The notes under the pieces were generated by a model. That model was not told the origin of the DNA. It was given only the letters and a program-made list of their open reading frames with translations, and made no database searches. Made by a program: the position numbers and the translations under genes. Source: Nocardia lijiangensis NBRC 108240 (lineage in GTDB: Bacteria > Actinomycetota > Actinomycetes > Mycobacteriales > Mycobacteriaceae). From it: a stretch of 60,494 nucleotides of DNA. The first letter of the stretch is position 1. Each line of letters starts with the position of its first letter. The stretch lies in contig NZ_BDBP01000066.1 of the NCBI RefSeq assembly GCF_001613045.1, forward strand, positions 1 through 60,494, given 5' to 3'. Shown here in pieces: positions 9,139 through 17,245 of this stretch.

Positions 9139-9546
9139 CTACTCTCCTCGCCAAGGCAAGCCGTGAAACGCGAACACAGCCTTGCCCTGCTCCAACACGC
9201 TCACGACCATCGCGGCAGGTGCCGGAGCGAAGATGTTCACCACCTCGAGCTCCTCACCGCGCCGATCACGGTCGAGAACGTATGCCCGCCGACCATTCTC
9301 GAACTGCCGCAACATGCCCGACGGCCACACATCCGGCCGAGCGCCCTGACAACACAACAGCAGGCCCCGCTCCTCCAGGTACTCGCGGACAGCGAGCAGG
9401 CGGCTCAGATAGTCATCATCGATCGACCCGAACGCGCCCTCACCGATCAATTCCACCCGCGCCACCGACGGCTCACCCAGACGAAGCACGACCGGCCGGA
9501 GCACGCCCGCAGAATCAACCGCCGTCAGGTGCACAACCTCCGACAT
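9139..9546 (-). CDS. Conserved hypothetical protein
   Basis: A 135-residue soluble protein starting MSEVVHLTAVDSAGVLRP. No known domain is recognised. It has a central Cys pair (LLLCCQGARPDVWPSGM), then YVLDRDRRGEELEVVNIFAPA and a C-terminal AVFAFHGLPWRGE. No signal peptide or membrane segment is visible. The codon pattern is normal for the window and the reading frame is intact, so it is a real gene rather than a shadow of another frame. It lies upstream of lhr on the same strand with 60 bases between them and could share a transcript. The start was set at the internal ATG at 9546; the frame is open upstream to 9615 but that stretch is poor in protein-like features. Confidence 0.65.
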   Translation of the reverse strand: MSEVVHLTAVDSAGVLRPVVLRLGEPSVARVELIGEGAFGSIDDDYLSRLLAVREYLEERGLLLCCQGARPDVWPSGMLRQFENGRRAYVLDRDRRGEELEVVNIFAPAPAAMVVSVLEQGKAVFAFHGLPWRGE

Positions 9547-9750
9547 CCCACTCCCATCGCCGCCGCGGATCCTACCTACGCCGAGTCCTCGACCGAGCCT
9601 GTCGAGTGGGGCCAAGACTCGCCGGTCGTCATGCGATTCGAGGCCCCGGGTGGGCCGAACTCATCGGAACGCTCCACGTCTGCCCACTCTCGGGAGCGTC
9701 CCGACCGGTGTTGATCGTTTCTGCTGTCGAAACCTCTCAACAATTTCCAG

Positions 9751-11394
9751 CTAGATGACTTTGGGGAGGGCCCGTTCGATGATCGGGGTGGTGTCGAGGG
9801 CCGTTGGCAGAGTTCCGTAGGCGGATCCCCAGTCGCGGTGCAACCGGGTGGCGCAGAACGCGTCTGCGACGGCTGGATGTCCGTGCCTGACCAGGAGCGA
9901 GCCCTGCAGGGTGAGGGCCATGGTTTCGACGAGGCGACGGGCGCCGGCTTGGACCAGGTCCAGATCGTCGGCGGTCAGCAGGGCGCCGAGCTCGGTACGC
10001 AGACGATCGGCGGCGGCATCGAGGTTCCGGTCGGCGCCGGCGGCTTTGTCGACTTCGGCGAGGAAAGCGGCGACGGTCTCCGGCTGCTTGGCCATGGCGC
10101 GCAGCACGTCGAGCGCTGCGACGTTGCCGGAGCCTTCCCAGATCGAGAGAACCGGGGCTTCACGGTAGAGCATGGGCATCCCCGATTCTTCGACATAGCC
10201 GTTGCCGCCGAGGCATTCGAGGGCTTCGGCGATATGTGTCGGCCAACGCTTGCACAGCCAGTACTTCGCCACGGCGAGCGTGAGCCGTTGGAAGTGGTCT
10301 TCGGCCTCGTCGCCGTTCTTCGCCCGGTCGGTCGCGGCCGCGAGCCTGGTCATCAAGGTGGTGGCGGCCTCGGCCTCGACGGCCAGATCCGCCAGGACGT
10401 TGCGCATGAGCGGCTGGTCGATGAGCTGGCGGCCGAACGCACGGCGATGAGCGGTGTGGTGGATAGCTCGAGTGAGGCCGGCGCGCATGCCCGACGCAGC
10501 GCCGATCACACAGTCCAATCGGGTCAGATTGACCATCTGGAGAATTGTCGGCACACCGCGGCCTTCCTCGCCGACCAACCAGGCCGTCGCCGCGTCGTAC
10601 TCGACCTCGGCGGAGGCGTTGGAGTGGTTGCCGAGTTTGTCCTTGAGCCGCTGCAAGTGCATGCGGTTGCGGGTGCCGTCGGGTAGGACCCGCGGGAGCA
10701 GGAAGCACGACAGCCCGCCGGGCGCCTGGGCCAAGAGCAGGAAGATGTCGCTCATCGGGGCCGAGGTGAACCACTTGTGTCCGGTGACCAGATAGGAGCC
10801 GTCGGCCTGCGGCACGGCACAGGTGGTGACGGCGCGCAGATCCGAGCCTCCTTGCTTCTCGGTCATCGACATACCCGCAATCAGGCCCGTCTTGGTGAGC
10901 GGCGGTCGAAGCCCGAAATCATAGGACCGCGAGACCAGCAGCGGCTCATAGGAACTCGCCAGGGCGGGGCTCTGCCGCAGCGCGGCGACGCTGGCATAGG
11001 TCATCGAGATCGGGCAGATGTGACCGGCCTCCGTCGGCCAGACGTACAGCTTCGCCGCCCGAGCGAGGTGTGCGTAGGGCCGGTCGTCGTCCCAGGCCGA
11101 TCCGTGCAACCCGTATCCGACCGCGCGAGCCATCACCTCGTGCCAGGCGGGATCGAACTCGACCTCGTCGATGCGGTGCCCATACCGATCGTGGGTGCGC
11201 AGGACAGGTCGATGAGCGTTGGCCTGCCGCGCCCACGCCTGGACCTGTTCCGAGGCGGCCATGGCGCCGACCTCCCGGACCTCGGCCTCGGCCTCGCCGC
11301 CCCCGTCCCGGTGCAGACCCTCGAGCAGAGCCGGATCGTCGGCCGGATTGTGGCCGGTCAGCGGGGGAACCTGGTTGAAGACCACATGGGTCAT
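9751..11394 (-). CDS. Acyl-CoA dehydrogenase of the AidB-like branch
   Basis: A 547-residue flavoprotein. GMSMTEKQGGSDLRAVTT near residue 180 is the hallmark of AidB-like acyl-CoA dehydrogenases, with the FAD and substrate segment GSYLVTGHKWFTSAPMSD after it and ECLGGNGYVEESGMPMLYRE in the C-terminal helical domain. The length exceeds that of classical acyl-CoA dehydrogenases (about 380), as in AidB. AidB binds DNA and is tied to the alkylation response; actinobacterial relatives may instead act on isovaleryl- or other branched acyl-CoA. The ATG at 11394 is preceded by GGGAG. A TetR gene is transcribed divergently 41 bases away and is the likely regulator. Confidence 0.85.
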   Translation of the reverse strand: MTHVVFNQVPPLTGHNPADDPALLEGLHRDGGGEAEAEVREVGAMAASEQVQAWARQANAHRPVLRTHDRYGHRIDEVEFDPAWHEVMARAVGYGLHGSAWDDDRPYAHLARAAKLYVWPTEAGHICPISMTYASVAALRQSPALASSYEPLLVSRSYDFGLRPPLTKTGLIAGMSMTEKQGGSDLRAVTTCAVPQADGSYLVTGHKWFTSAPMSDIFLLLAQAPGGLSCFLLPRVLPDGTRNRMHLQRLKDKLGNHSNASAEVEYDAATAWLVGEEGRGVPTILQMVNLTRLDCVIGAASGMRAGLTRAIHHTAHRRAFGRQLIDQPLMRNVLADLAVEAEAATTLMTRLAAATDRAKNGDEAEDHFQRLTLAVAKYWLCKRWPTHIAEALECLGGNGYVEESGMPMLYREAPVLSIWEGSGNVAALDVLRAMAKQPETVAAFLAEVDKAAGADRNLDAAADRLRTELGALLTADDLDLVQAGARRLVETMALTLQGSLLVRHGHPAVADAFCATRLHRDWGSAYGTLPTALDTTPIIERALPKVI

Positions 11395-11407
11395 TACGTC
11401 TCCCAAA

Positions 11408-11427
11408 CATAACGTAGTTGTGTTACG
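11408..11427 (+). promoter_or_regulatory. Imperfect inverted repeat between AidB-like gene and TetR gene
   Basis: CATAAC (11408-11413) and GTTACG (11422-11427) form an imperfect inverted repeat with an 8-base spacer. It fills much of the 41-base divergent intergenic region and overlaps TACGCT (11424-11429), the probable -10 of the TetR gene. The arrangement fits an autoregulatory TetR operator that also controls the AidB-like gene. Confidence 0.5.
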
Positions 11428-11435
11428 CTAAAACC

Positions 11436-12023
11436 ATGGCACGCGCACCACTGGGACGTCAACAGCTCCTCACCGCGGCTAGGGCCGAACTCGTGGCCGG
11501 GAACGGCAACCTCGACCTCGCCTCGGTCACCCGGCGGGCCGGGGTCACGAGCGGAGCTCTCTACCACCATTTCGGGTCGAAGGCCGGACTGGTCACGGCG
11601 ATCTACACGTCGTTCTACGACGGTCTCGACTCGCTCTTGTCCGATGAGGGACTGCCGGACGAGTCCGATTGGAGCGCACGGGAGCGCGAACGCACGCGCC
11701 GAATCGTCGAGTACCACTTCGCCGATCCGCTCGCCGAGATCTTCCTGAACCGCGCGGCCCCCGATCCGCAGATTGCCGAACTGGAACCTCTGCTGATCCA
11801 GCGCGTCAGCGATGCCACGGCACGCAACATCCGGCGCGGCCAGCAACTCGGTCAACTCGACGCCGACATCGACGCCGACAGCGCGGGCGCCTACATAATC
11901 GGAGGACTGCGCCACGCATTGGCGCAGCAGCTACGCACCGTGCCACGCGTGTCAACGGAAACGGCCACCGCGCTGCTGTGGCGGTACGTCGCAGCCACCC
12001 TCGCCCTCCCCACAACGAAGTGA
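11436..12023 (+). CDS. TetR/AcrR family transcriptional regulator
   Basis: A 195-residue protein. The N-terminal helix-turn-helix is clear: GRQQLLTAARAELVAGNGNL, then DLASVTRRAGVTSGALYHHF and the linker GSKAGLV. The C-terminal ligand-binding domain is not assigned to a ligand. The start is the ATG at 11436, which has TACGCT exactly six bases upstream, so the mRNA is probably leaderless; an upstream ATG at about 11418 would overlap the operator. Divergent from the AidB-like acyl-CoA dehydrogenase, which makes that gene the probable target, and the shared 41-base region carries an inverted repeat. Confidence 0.9.
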   Translation: MARAPLGRQQLLTAARAELVAGNGNLDLASVTRRAGVTSGALYHHFGSKAGLVTAIYTSFYDGLDSLLSDEGLPDESDWSARERERTRRIVEYHFADPLAEIFLNRAAPDPQIAELEPLLIQRVSDATARNIRRGQQLGQLDADIDADSAGAYIIGGLRHALAQQLRTVPRVSTETATALLWRYVAATLALPTTK

Positions 12024-12146
12024 GGACAGATTCGAGCCCACGACGCGTGACCGAAAGGCAAACCGCGCGCTACCCGGTGGCGCCCGTCTAGCCACCTAGC
12101 GAGGGATAAAGGTCCGCTCCCCGGCGCCGGGTCGTACGCTTCCACC

Positions 12147-12692
12147 GTGCAGAAGGTGCTCAGACTCGACTTGGTCAGCCATGGGATGACCGAGGCGATG
12201 CGAAAGGCACGCTTTCCAGTCGACGAATCTCTCACCGAGGCGGGCCGCCGCGCCATCGCCGGCTGCACGCCGCTCACCGCGCCGCGGGTGCTCACCGGAC
12301 CGGAACGTCGCACCGTCGAGACCGCGGCCCTGCTCGGCCTGCCCGGCGAGGAGGACGACCGGCTGCGTGATCTGGATGCGGGCGCGTGGCGCGGCGGCGA
12401 GCTGATGTCGGTGCCGCAGGACGAGCTCTACGCCTGGCTGACCAACCCGCAGTTCCGCGGGCACGGCGGGGAGTCGGTGCTGGACGTGATCGAGCGGACC
12501 AGGTACTGGATGGCCGAGATCGCGTCCGGTGGCATGTCCACCGTCGCTGTCACCCATCCCGCCGTGATCCGCGCGGCGCTGCTGGTCACCCTGGACGCCC
12601 CGCCGAAATCGTTTTGGCGGATCGATATTCCGCCGGGCAGCGTCACCCGGCTGCACTATCGCGGCGAATGGACGCTGCACTTCTCTCCGTGA
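12147..12692 (+). CDS. Histidine phosphatase (phosphoglycerate mutase-like) family protein
   Basis: A 181-residue protein of the histidine phosphatase fold. The N-terminal catalytic motif reads LVSHG where the family consensus is (L)xRHG, so the first active-site Arg is Ser. The second Arg region (GPERRTVETAALLG), the acid region (LRDLDAGAW.G) and the C-terminal His (AVTHPAVIRAALL) are present. It may therefore be a phosphatase with altered activity or a non-catalytic relative. The GTG start has TACGCT six bases upstream, consistent with a leaderless message. Its substrate cannot be inferred; the neighbours are regulators. Confidence 0.75.
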   Translation: MQKVLRLDLVSHGMTEAMRKARFPVDESLTEAGRRAIAGCTPLTAPRVLTGPERRTVETAALLGLPGEEDDRLRDLDAGAWRGGELMSVPQDELYAWLTNPQFRGHGGESVLDVIERTRYWMAEIASGGMSTVAVTHPAVIRAALLVTLDAPPKSFWRIDIPPGSVTRLHYRGEWTLHFSP

Positions 12693-12707
12693 ACTCGGAG
12701 CCCCAGC

Positions 12708-13325
12708 TCACTCGGCGCGCGACGACGTCGACAGTTCGGCGACGTTCAGCAACAGCCGCACCGCGTCGGTGATCAGCCGGGCCGACAGGGACGGGTCGAT
12801 GGCGCGCTGAATGCCGAGCCCGAGACCGAGGCTCAGCACCGTGGCCGCGGCGTCTTCGGCGGGCATCGGCAAGACCAGCCGGAGACTGTCGGCCAGGGTC
12901 TGCAACTGCGCGGCCACCGCGCCGCGCACCGCGCCGAGGTTGGACACCAGCGCGGCCCGCAGGTCGGGATCGTCGCGGGAGAGCGTGGCGAATTCGAATT
13001 CGAGCATCGTCCAGCCGACATCGCCGAGGGTGCGTTCGGCCCACTCCTGAAGCCGCACCAGCCGGTCGTCCAGGCTCGCGTCGGCGGCGACCAGTTCTGC
13101 GACCTCGCCGAACTTGGTGGCGTGGATGTGCTCGAGCACCGCCAAGCACAACTCCTTCTTGGTGCGGAAGTTGGAGTAGACCGCGCCTTTCGAGTAACCG
13201 GCCTCCTCCGCGACCCGCTCCATGGAGGTCTTCGCGTAGCCGTCGATCAGGAAGAGATCGCGTGCCGTCGCGATCAGATCCGCCCTGGTGCGGGCCTGAC
13301 TCTCGGACCGGGTCAGTCGTGCCAT
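12708..13325 (-). CDS. TetR/AcrR family transcriptional regulator
   Basis: A 205-residue TetR protein with a clear HTH: SQARTRADLIATARDLFLIDG, SMERVAEEAGYSKGAVYSNF, then RTKKELCLAVLEH. The C-terminal domain (TMLEFEFATLSRDDPDLRA) resembles the class that responds to hydrophobic ligands, but the ligand is unknown. The ATG at 13325 has TAGAAT (minus strand, 13332-13337) six bases upstream, so translation is probably leaderless. It is divergent from the patatin-SDR pair, with 68 bases between, and those two genes are the most likely targets. It is convergent with the histidine phosphatase gene. Confidence 0.9.
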   Translation of the reverse strand: MARLTRSESQARTRADLIATARDLFLIDGYAKTSMERVAEEAGYSKGAVYSNFRTKKELCLAVLEHIHATKFGEVAELVAADASLDDRLVRLQEWAERTLGDVGWTMLEFEFATLSRDDPDLRAALVSNLGAVRGAVAAQLQTLADSLRLVLPMPAEDAAATVLSLGLGLGIQRAIDPSLSARLITDAVRLLLNVAELSTSSRAE

Positions 13326-13363
13326 GCCGCGATTCTACGTACCGCAAGATTTCGGATACCGAG

Positions 13364-13377
13364 AGAATTTGAATTCT
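13364..13377 (+). promoter_or_regulatory. Palindrome in the TetR/patatin divergent promoter
   Basis: AGAATT-TG-AATTCT is a perfect 14-bp inverted repeat, 38 bases upstream of the TetR start and 17 bases upstream of the patatin start. A second weaker pair (TACCG ... CGGATA) lies at 13339-13357. Both are candidate sites for the adjacent TetR protein; no binding evidence exists in the sequence alone. Confidence 0.45.
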
Positions 13378-13393
13378 GCTAGTGTTCGAAACC

Positions 13394-14341
13394 ATGGGTA
13401 ACAACAACCGGTCACAGCGACGTGGCCTGGCCATCGGTTGCGGCGGCACGGTCGGCGCCGCGTGGATCGTCGCCGCGCTCGCTGCGGTGCGCGACGTGCT
13501 CGATTGGGATCCGCGCGAGGCCGACGTCCTGATCGGCACCTCGGCGGGCGCGGAAATGGTGACCATGCTCGGCAGCGGCATCGGCGTCGAGGACCTGGTC
13601 GCCATGCAGGAAGGCCGGAGCACCAACCCGATCCTGCTCGCACACCTGCGCGACGAACCGGGACGATTCCCGCCGCTGCCACGGCCGCGCCTCGGCGCAC
13701 CGCGGCTGAGTCTGCGCGGAGCGGGCTCGGCGCAGCGGCTGCTGACCGCGGGCAGTGGCCTGCTGCCGATCGGCGGCGGCGACGCCGGGTGGTTACAACG
13801 GCTCGCCGAGCGGCTCAACCCGGACCGCACCTGGGTGCCGCACCCCGCGACCTGGCTGGTCAGCATGGATTACGCCACCGGAGAACGGGTTCCGTTCGGC
13901 GCGCCGGACGCTCCCGAGGCCACCATCGGCGAGGCGCTGCGCGCGTCCTGGGCAATCCCCGGCTGGCTGCCGCCGGTCTCGATTGCCGGTCGCCGGTTCG
14001 TGGACGGCGGCGCCGGGTCGACGGCGTCGGTCGATCTGCTCGTCGGGCAGCAGCTGGACGAGGTTGTGGTGCTCGCGCCGATGGCCTCCGCGTCGCGCGT
14101 GCCTGCCACCGGTCCCGGCCATTTTCTGGAGCGTCAGCTGCGCGACCGGATGAGCGCCCAGCTCGCCGCGGAGATCGCCGACCTGCGCGCCGCGGGCACC
14201 CGGGTGCTGATGCTCGGCGCCACCGCCGAGGATCTCGCGGTGATGGGCCCCAATTTCATGGACGGCCGGCGCCGCCTCGACACCTTCCGGCACAGCCTGC
14301 GCAGCACCCGCCGCGCCCTAGAACAAGGAGTCTTCGCATGA
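13394..14341 (+). CDS. Patatin-like phospholipase family protein
   Basis: A 315-residue protein. The oxyanion-hole glycine run GLAIGCGGTVGAAW near residue 12, the nucleophile elbow GTSAG near residue 48, and the catalytic Asp in FVDGGAGSTASVDLL form the patatin Ser-Asp dyad in the right order. Patatins hydrolyse acyl esters of lipids. There is no signal peptide, so it acts in the cytoplasm or at the inner membrane face. The ATG at 13394 was chosen; a GTG at 13382 is also in frame. The gene ends in ATGA overlapping the following SDR gene, so lipid hydrolysis and a dehydrogenase step are probably linked. Confidence 0.85.
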   Translation: MGNNNRSQRRGLAIGCGGTVGAAWIVAALAAVRDVLDWDPREADVLIGTSAGAEMVTMLGSGIGVEDLVAMQEGRSTNPILLAHLRDEPGRFPPLPRPRLGAPRLSLRGAGSAQRLLTAGSGLLPIGGGDAGWLQRLAERLNPDRTWVPHPATWLVSMDYATGERVPFGAPDAPEATIGEALRASWAIPGWLPPVSIAGRRFVDGGAGSTASVDLLVGQQLDEVVVLAPMASASRVPATGPGHFLERQLRDRMSAQLAAEIADLRAAGTRVLMLGATAEDLAVMGPNFMDGRRRLDTFRHSLRSTRRALEQGVFA

Positions 14342-15177
14342 GAATCCTCGGTCACGGATACCCCGCCATCGATCCGCGGGACGCCAGGGTGTTGATCACC
14401 GGCGCGGGCCGCGGCATCGGCCAGGCCACCGCCCAGCTCTTCGCCGACGCCGGGGCCCACGTCGCCATCGCCGACGTCGACACCGAAGCGGCCGAAGCCG
14501 CCGCCGCGGCCATCGGCGCCCGCGCCTTCGCACTCGACGTGCGCGTGCGCGACCAGTGGGACAAGGTCGTCGCCGATCTCGGCCACATCGACATCCTGGT
14601 CAACAATGCGGGCGTGATGCCCGCGGGCGCGTTCCTCGACGAGCCCGACGTGGTCGGGCACGCCACCTTCGACATCAACGTCTGGGGCCTGATCCACGGC
14701 ATGCGCGCGGTGGCGCCGGGAATGATCGCGCGCGGACGCGGGCACATCGTGAACGTCGCCTCCCTGGCGGGCAAGATCCCGATCCCCGGCCTGGCCGTCT
14801 ACAACGCCAGCAAGTTCGCCGCCGTCGGGCTTTCGGCCGCAACGCGTGTGGAGTTCGCCGAGCATGGTGTCAGCGTCAGCTGCGTGCTGCCTTCGGCCGT
14901 GCGCACCCGGCTGTCCTCCGGCCTGACCCTCGGCCGCGGGATGCCGACCGTCGACCCGGAAGACGTCGCCGCCGCGATCGTGGGGACCCTCCAGAGCCGC
15001 AAAGACGAAGTGGCCGTGCCGAATTACCTCGGCCCCCTCGACATCGCCCTCGCCGCCGCGCCGGAACGCGCTGTGCAGTTGGTCCGCAAGCTCTTCGACG
15101 GCAACCGTGCGCTGAGCCCCGCCGACGCGGACGTGCGGGCGAAGTACGAGGAACAGGTCCGCGCGATCACGGAGTGA
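14338..15177 (+). CDS. Short-chain dehydrogenase/reductase (SDR)
   Basis: A 279-residue classical SDR. TGAGRGIGQA (residues 21-30) is the cofactor glycine motif, DVDTEAAEAAA suggests NAD preference through the Asp at the end of strand 2, NNAGVMPAG is the central motif, and the catalytic Ser-Tyr-Lys are in NVASLAG and YNASK. It starts at the ATG of an ATGA overlap with the patatin gene and is therefore translationally coupled. The C-terminal region (PNYLGPLDIALAAAPERAVQLVRKLF) is like SDRs that act on lipid or steroid-like alcohols. Substrate unknown. Confidence 0.88.
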   Translation: MRILGHGYPAIDPRDARVLITGAGRGIGQATAQLFADAGAHVAIADVDTEAAEAAAAAIGARAFALDVRVRDQWDKVVADLGHIDILVNNAGVMPAGAFLDEPDVVGHATFDINVWGLIHGMRAVAPGMIARGRGHIVNVASLAGKIPIPGLAVYNASKFAAVGLSAATRVEFAEHGVSVSCVLPSAVRTRLSSGLTLGRGMPTVDPEDVAAAIVGTLQSRKDEVAVPNYLGPLDIALAAAPERAVQLVRKLFDGNRALSPADADVRAKYEEQVRAITE

Positions 15178-15301
15178 ACCACCCGCGCCTCGGTGTCGGC
15201 ATCGAAATCCTTTGGCGCGCAACCGGCTGTCGATCAGCATCGTCCGTGCGTCGGCGGCCCCGGGCCGTCTGTCACGGCAGCAGGCAAGGCCTCAGGAACG
15301 A

Positions 15302-16015
15302 TCACGTCGACGTGAGCACCATGCCGAGCGCTGCGGCGCCGTCGAGCAGGGCGCGCGAGCGGGCATCGATGCTCGCGTCTCGCGCGGCCAGCACGGACGA
15401 GATCTCGTGCCATCTGCGGGCGCGGCGTAGCTCCGGCATCAGGGCGCGCAGCGGGGCGATCCGGTAACCGGCCATCCGTAGCTGATGGATGATCCGCGCG
15501 TCTCGGACGTCGCTCGGTGCGTACTCTCGCGCGCCCTGCGGCGTGCCGCGACGGGGGGCGAGGAGCCCTTCGGCTTCCCAGTGCCGCAGGGTCGAGGGCC
15601 GCACGCCCAGCGCGCCCGCGAGTTCCGCGACGCCCATCGAGTCCGCGGGCCGGATATCGTCCATCGGCTCGACGGTGATCGCGCCCGCCGCCTGCTTCGC
15701 CAGCTCCAGATCCCGGCGCTCCGTATCGAGCCGGGCGTGCGCGGCGTCCAGGCGAGCGAACAGGTCCGAACCCGGGTACGCGTGCGCGGCGCGCACGATC
15801 CGCTTGGCCTCGACCGGGCCCGCGCCGACCGCCAGTGCGCGATACGCCAGTGCGGCATGTAGGTGCGACTCCGTGTAGGTCCGGTAACCGGCGGCGGTAC
15901 GCGTCGCCGGAGGCAGGACCCCATCACGTTCGAGGTTGCGCACCTGCTGGACCGAGCAGCCCGCCCGCCTGGCGATGTCGACCGTGCGCAGTCCAGGCGA
16001 ATTGCGACTTGTCAT
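15302..16015 (-). CDS. MerR-family regulator with two MerR DNA-binding domains in one chain
   Basis: A 237-residue protein. The first MerR winged helix-turn-helix covers about residues 10-55 (LRTVDIARRAGCSVQQVRNL ... GYRTYTESHL). A second covers about residues 127-172 (MGVAELAGALGVRPSTLRHW ... REYAPSDVRDARII). The link between them, about residues 85-110, is predicted helical (FARLDAAHARLDTERRDLEL). Most MerR proteins have one DNA-binding domain and a C-terminal effector domain, so this tandem form could bind as a pseudo-dimer. The ATG at 16015 is preferred over an upstream GTG at 16057, which would abut the divergent gene. The divergent DUF6194-like gene 42 bases away is the likely target. 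Confidence 0.85.
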   Translation of the reverse strand: MTSRNSPGLRTVDIARRAGCSVQQVRNLERDGVLPPATRTAAGYRTYTESHLHAALAYRALAVGAGPVEAKRIVRAAHAYPGSDLFARLDAAHARLDTERRDLELAKQAAGAITVEPMDDIRPADSMGVAELAGALGVRPSTLRHWEAEGLLAPRRGTPQGAREYAPSDVRDARIIHQLRMAGYRIAPLRALMPELRRARRWHEISSVLAARDASIDARSRALLDGAAALGMVLTST

Positions 16016-16026
16016 CCCGGTATCTC

Positions 16027-16046
16027 GACCTTCTCGGCGCGAAGTC
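16027..16046 (+). promoter_or_regulatory. Inverted repeat in MerR/DUF6194 divergent promoter
   Basis: CTTC (16030-16033) and GAAG (16041-16044) flanked by GAC and TC form a near-palindrome, GACCTTC-N7-GAAGTC, in the 42-base region between the double MerR gene and its divergent neighbour. This is the expected location for a MerR-type operator. Confidence 0.4.
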
Positions 16047-16057
16047 TCCACAAGCAC

Positions 16058-16537
16058 ATGAATGAAACGCTAGAACACATGGAGATGGACGAGATCATCG
16101 AATTCGTCGCGGGACTCGACGGCGTTCTGACGTTGCGGCCACAACCCGGCGATGGTTCCCCCGAAGTCAGCTGGGGCGACACGTACTTCTATTACGCACC
16201 CGACGGCGTCGTCCCGCGCACGCAGCCCTTCGCCACGATCGTGACGAAGAACTACCCCGGCGACGAAACCTCGCACCTGGACAGGCCCGGCACCTTCCGC
16301 GTCAACTTCTTCGCCGGAAAGGACGCCTTCCAGAGCCGGACAGGCCGCGCGCCCCGCGACCCCGATCCACATGACACCGACCCGAGCGCCACCGACACCC
16401 TGATAGCGCACCCGGTCTACGGCAGCCAAGGATGGCTTGCCGTAGTGAATCCGGGCCCACGCACGGAAGCAGCAGTGCGGGAACTACTTACAGCCGCCCA
16501 CAACCTCGCCCGCTCGCGCCGCCAGCGCCGCACCTGA
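16058..16537 (+). CDS. DUF6194-like protein
   Basis: A 159-residue soluble protein. MDEIIEFVAGLDGVLTLRP, then SWGDTYFYYAPDG and QPFATIVTKNYPGDETS, followed by FRVNFFAG and a C-terminal HPVYGSQGWLAVVNPG, match the pattern of a family of small actinobacterial proteins of unknown function (recognised as DUF6194 from memory). The fold resembles MmcQ/YjbR-like proteins. The ATG at 16058 gives the longest form; in-frame ATGs at 16079 and 16085 (MEMDEII) may be the true start since the family usually begins close to DEIIEF. Probably regulated by the divergent MerR protein. Confidence 0.6.
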   Translation: MNETLEHMEMDEIIEFVAGLDGVLTLRPQPGDGSPEVSWGDTYFYYAPDGVVPRTQPFATIVTKNYPGDETSHLDRPGTFRVNFFAGKDAFQSRTGRAPRDPDPHDTDPSATDTLIAHPVYGSQGWLAVVNPGPRTEAAVRELLTAAHNLARSRRQRRT

Positions 16538-16666
16538 TCAGACCCGCCGGCGACGCATACGCACAGGCTGGTTCGCGCCGGTTGTGGCGTGCACCTAGCG
16601 GCGAAAATACCTGTCCCACACCAACAGCTCGGCAGCCTCGACATCGGTGGCTAACCGGCGTCGGCG

Positions 16667-16736
16667 TCCTCGCAGACCTTTCATACGCTTCGCAGGGCCC
16701 GCAACCTTTGCGAAGCGTATGAAGGCTCTGCGAGGA
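16667..16736. repeat. Long inverted repeat (28-base arms, 14-base loop)
   Basis: The arm at 16667-16694 and the arm at 16709-16736 are complementary over 28 bases with two mismatches; the 14 bases nearest the loop (TCATACGCTTCGCA / TGCGAAGCGTATGA) match perfectly. There is no T-run after either arm, so a simple terminator is unlikely. It lies in the gene-poor stretch, and could be a REP-like element, a structured RNA or a transposition scar. Confidence 0.85.
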
Positions 16737-17156
16737 CTCTTCGCTGGCCTGGACAGCGGTGCAGGAAGCGCAGCGAGCCGCTCAGCACGCGTCGCTCCCG
16801 GATACAGGCCAGCAGCCGTCGGCCACCGGCGTGCGGTAGGTGCGGGCGCGGTGCTGGCGGGCGCCAGCGGTGCCAACGCAAGCACGCCGATCATGGCGGC
16901 AACTGCGGCCGTTTCTCCTCATCGGAAGGTCCTTGTCCTCGGCGCTCGTATTGCGTTCGAGCTGAGAGCAAGCCAGGCGATCGAGGCGACCGTAGGCAGA
17001 CCACGATTCGTGGGGCGAGGGCGCTTCGGGGTCGGCGCAGCGAGCCGGAAGTTCACGTGGTGGACGCGCGCGCGTCGGAAACCGTTCCTGTTCGCATGGC
17101 AGTCATCTGAGTAGGGCGCGGCGCCGGGTCCGCAGGGATACGCGCGGCCGCGGAGT

Positions 17157-17180
17157 GTTAGTTGCCACTCAGTTGCTAAC
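17157..17180. promoter_or_regulatory. Short inverted repeat upstream of small membrane protein
   Basis: GTTAG (17157-17161) and CTAAC (17176-17180) are complementary, and within them AGTTGC occurs twice as a direct repeat 11 bases apart. It lies 65 bases upstream of the small membrane protein start and could be a regulator site or part of the promoter. Confidence 0.35.
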
Positions 17181-17245
17181 AGTTCGGCCCTCGCCGACGA
17201 CAGCCCTTGCGGCCGACCGCTACTCACCCAACAGGAGCAGGAACG

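Larger units (their letters stand above)
16538..17245. other. Gene-poor stretch of about 700 bases
   Basis: No reading frame here has convincing protein character. It holds a long imperfect hairpin (16667-16736), a short inverted repeat (17157-17180), and on the minus strand at about 16800-16910 a frame that looks like the hydrophobic core of a signal peptide (AAMIGVLALAPLAPASTAPA). That frame begins after a stop and lacks a start, while a nearby ATG with a ribosome-binding-like AAGGA is in another frame. This may be a decayed small exported protein gene, but the evidence is thin. Confidence 0.4.

Noticed and set aside
6571..9714. Very long plus-strand frame opposite lhr
   Set aside because: No domain signature and high His/Arg content; lhr on the other strand shows complete helicase motifs.
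16647..17114. Plus-strand frame across the long hairpin as a gene
   Set aside because: Both hairpin arms give similar basic residues by symmetry (FIRFA on each strand), showing that the frame reflects the inverted repeat, not protein selection.
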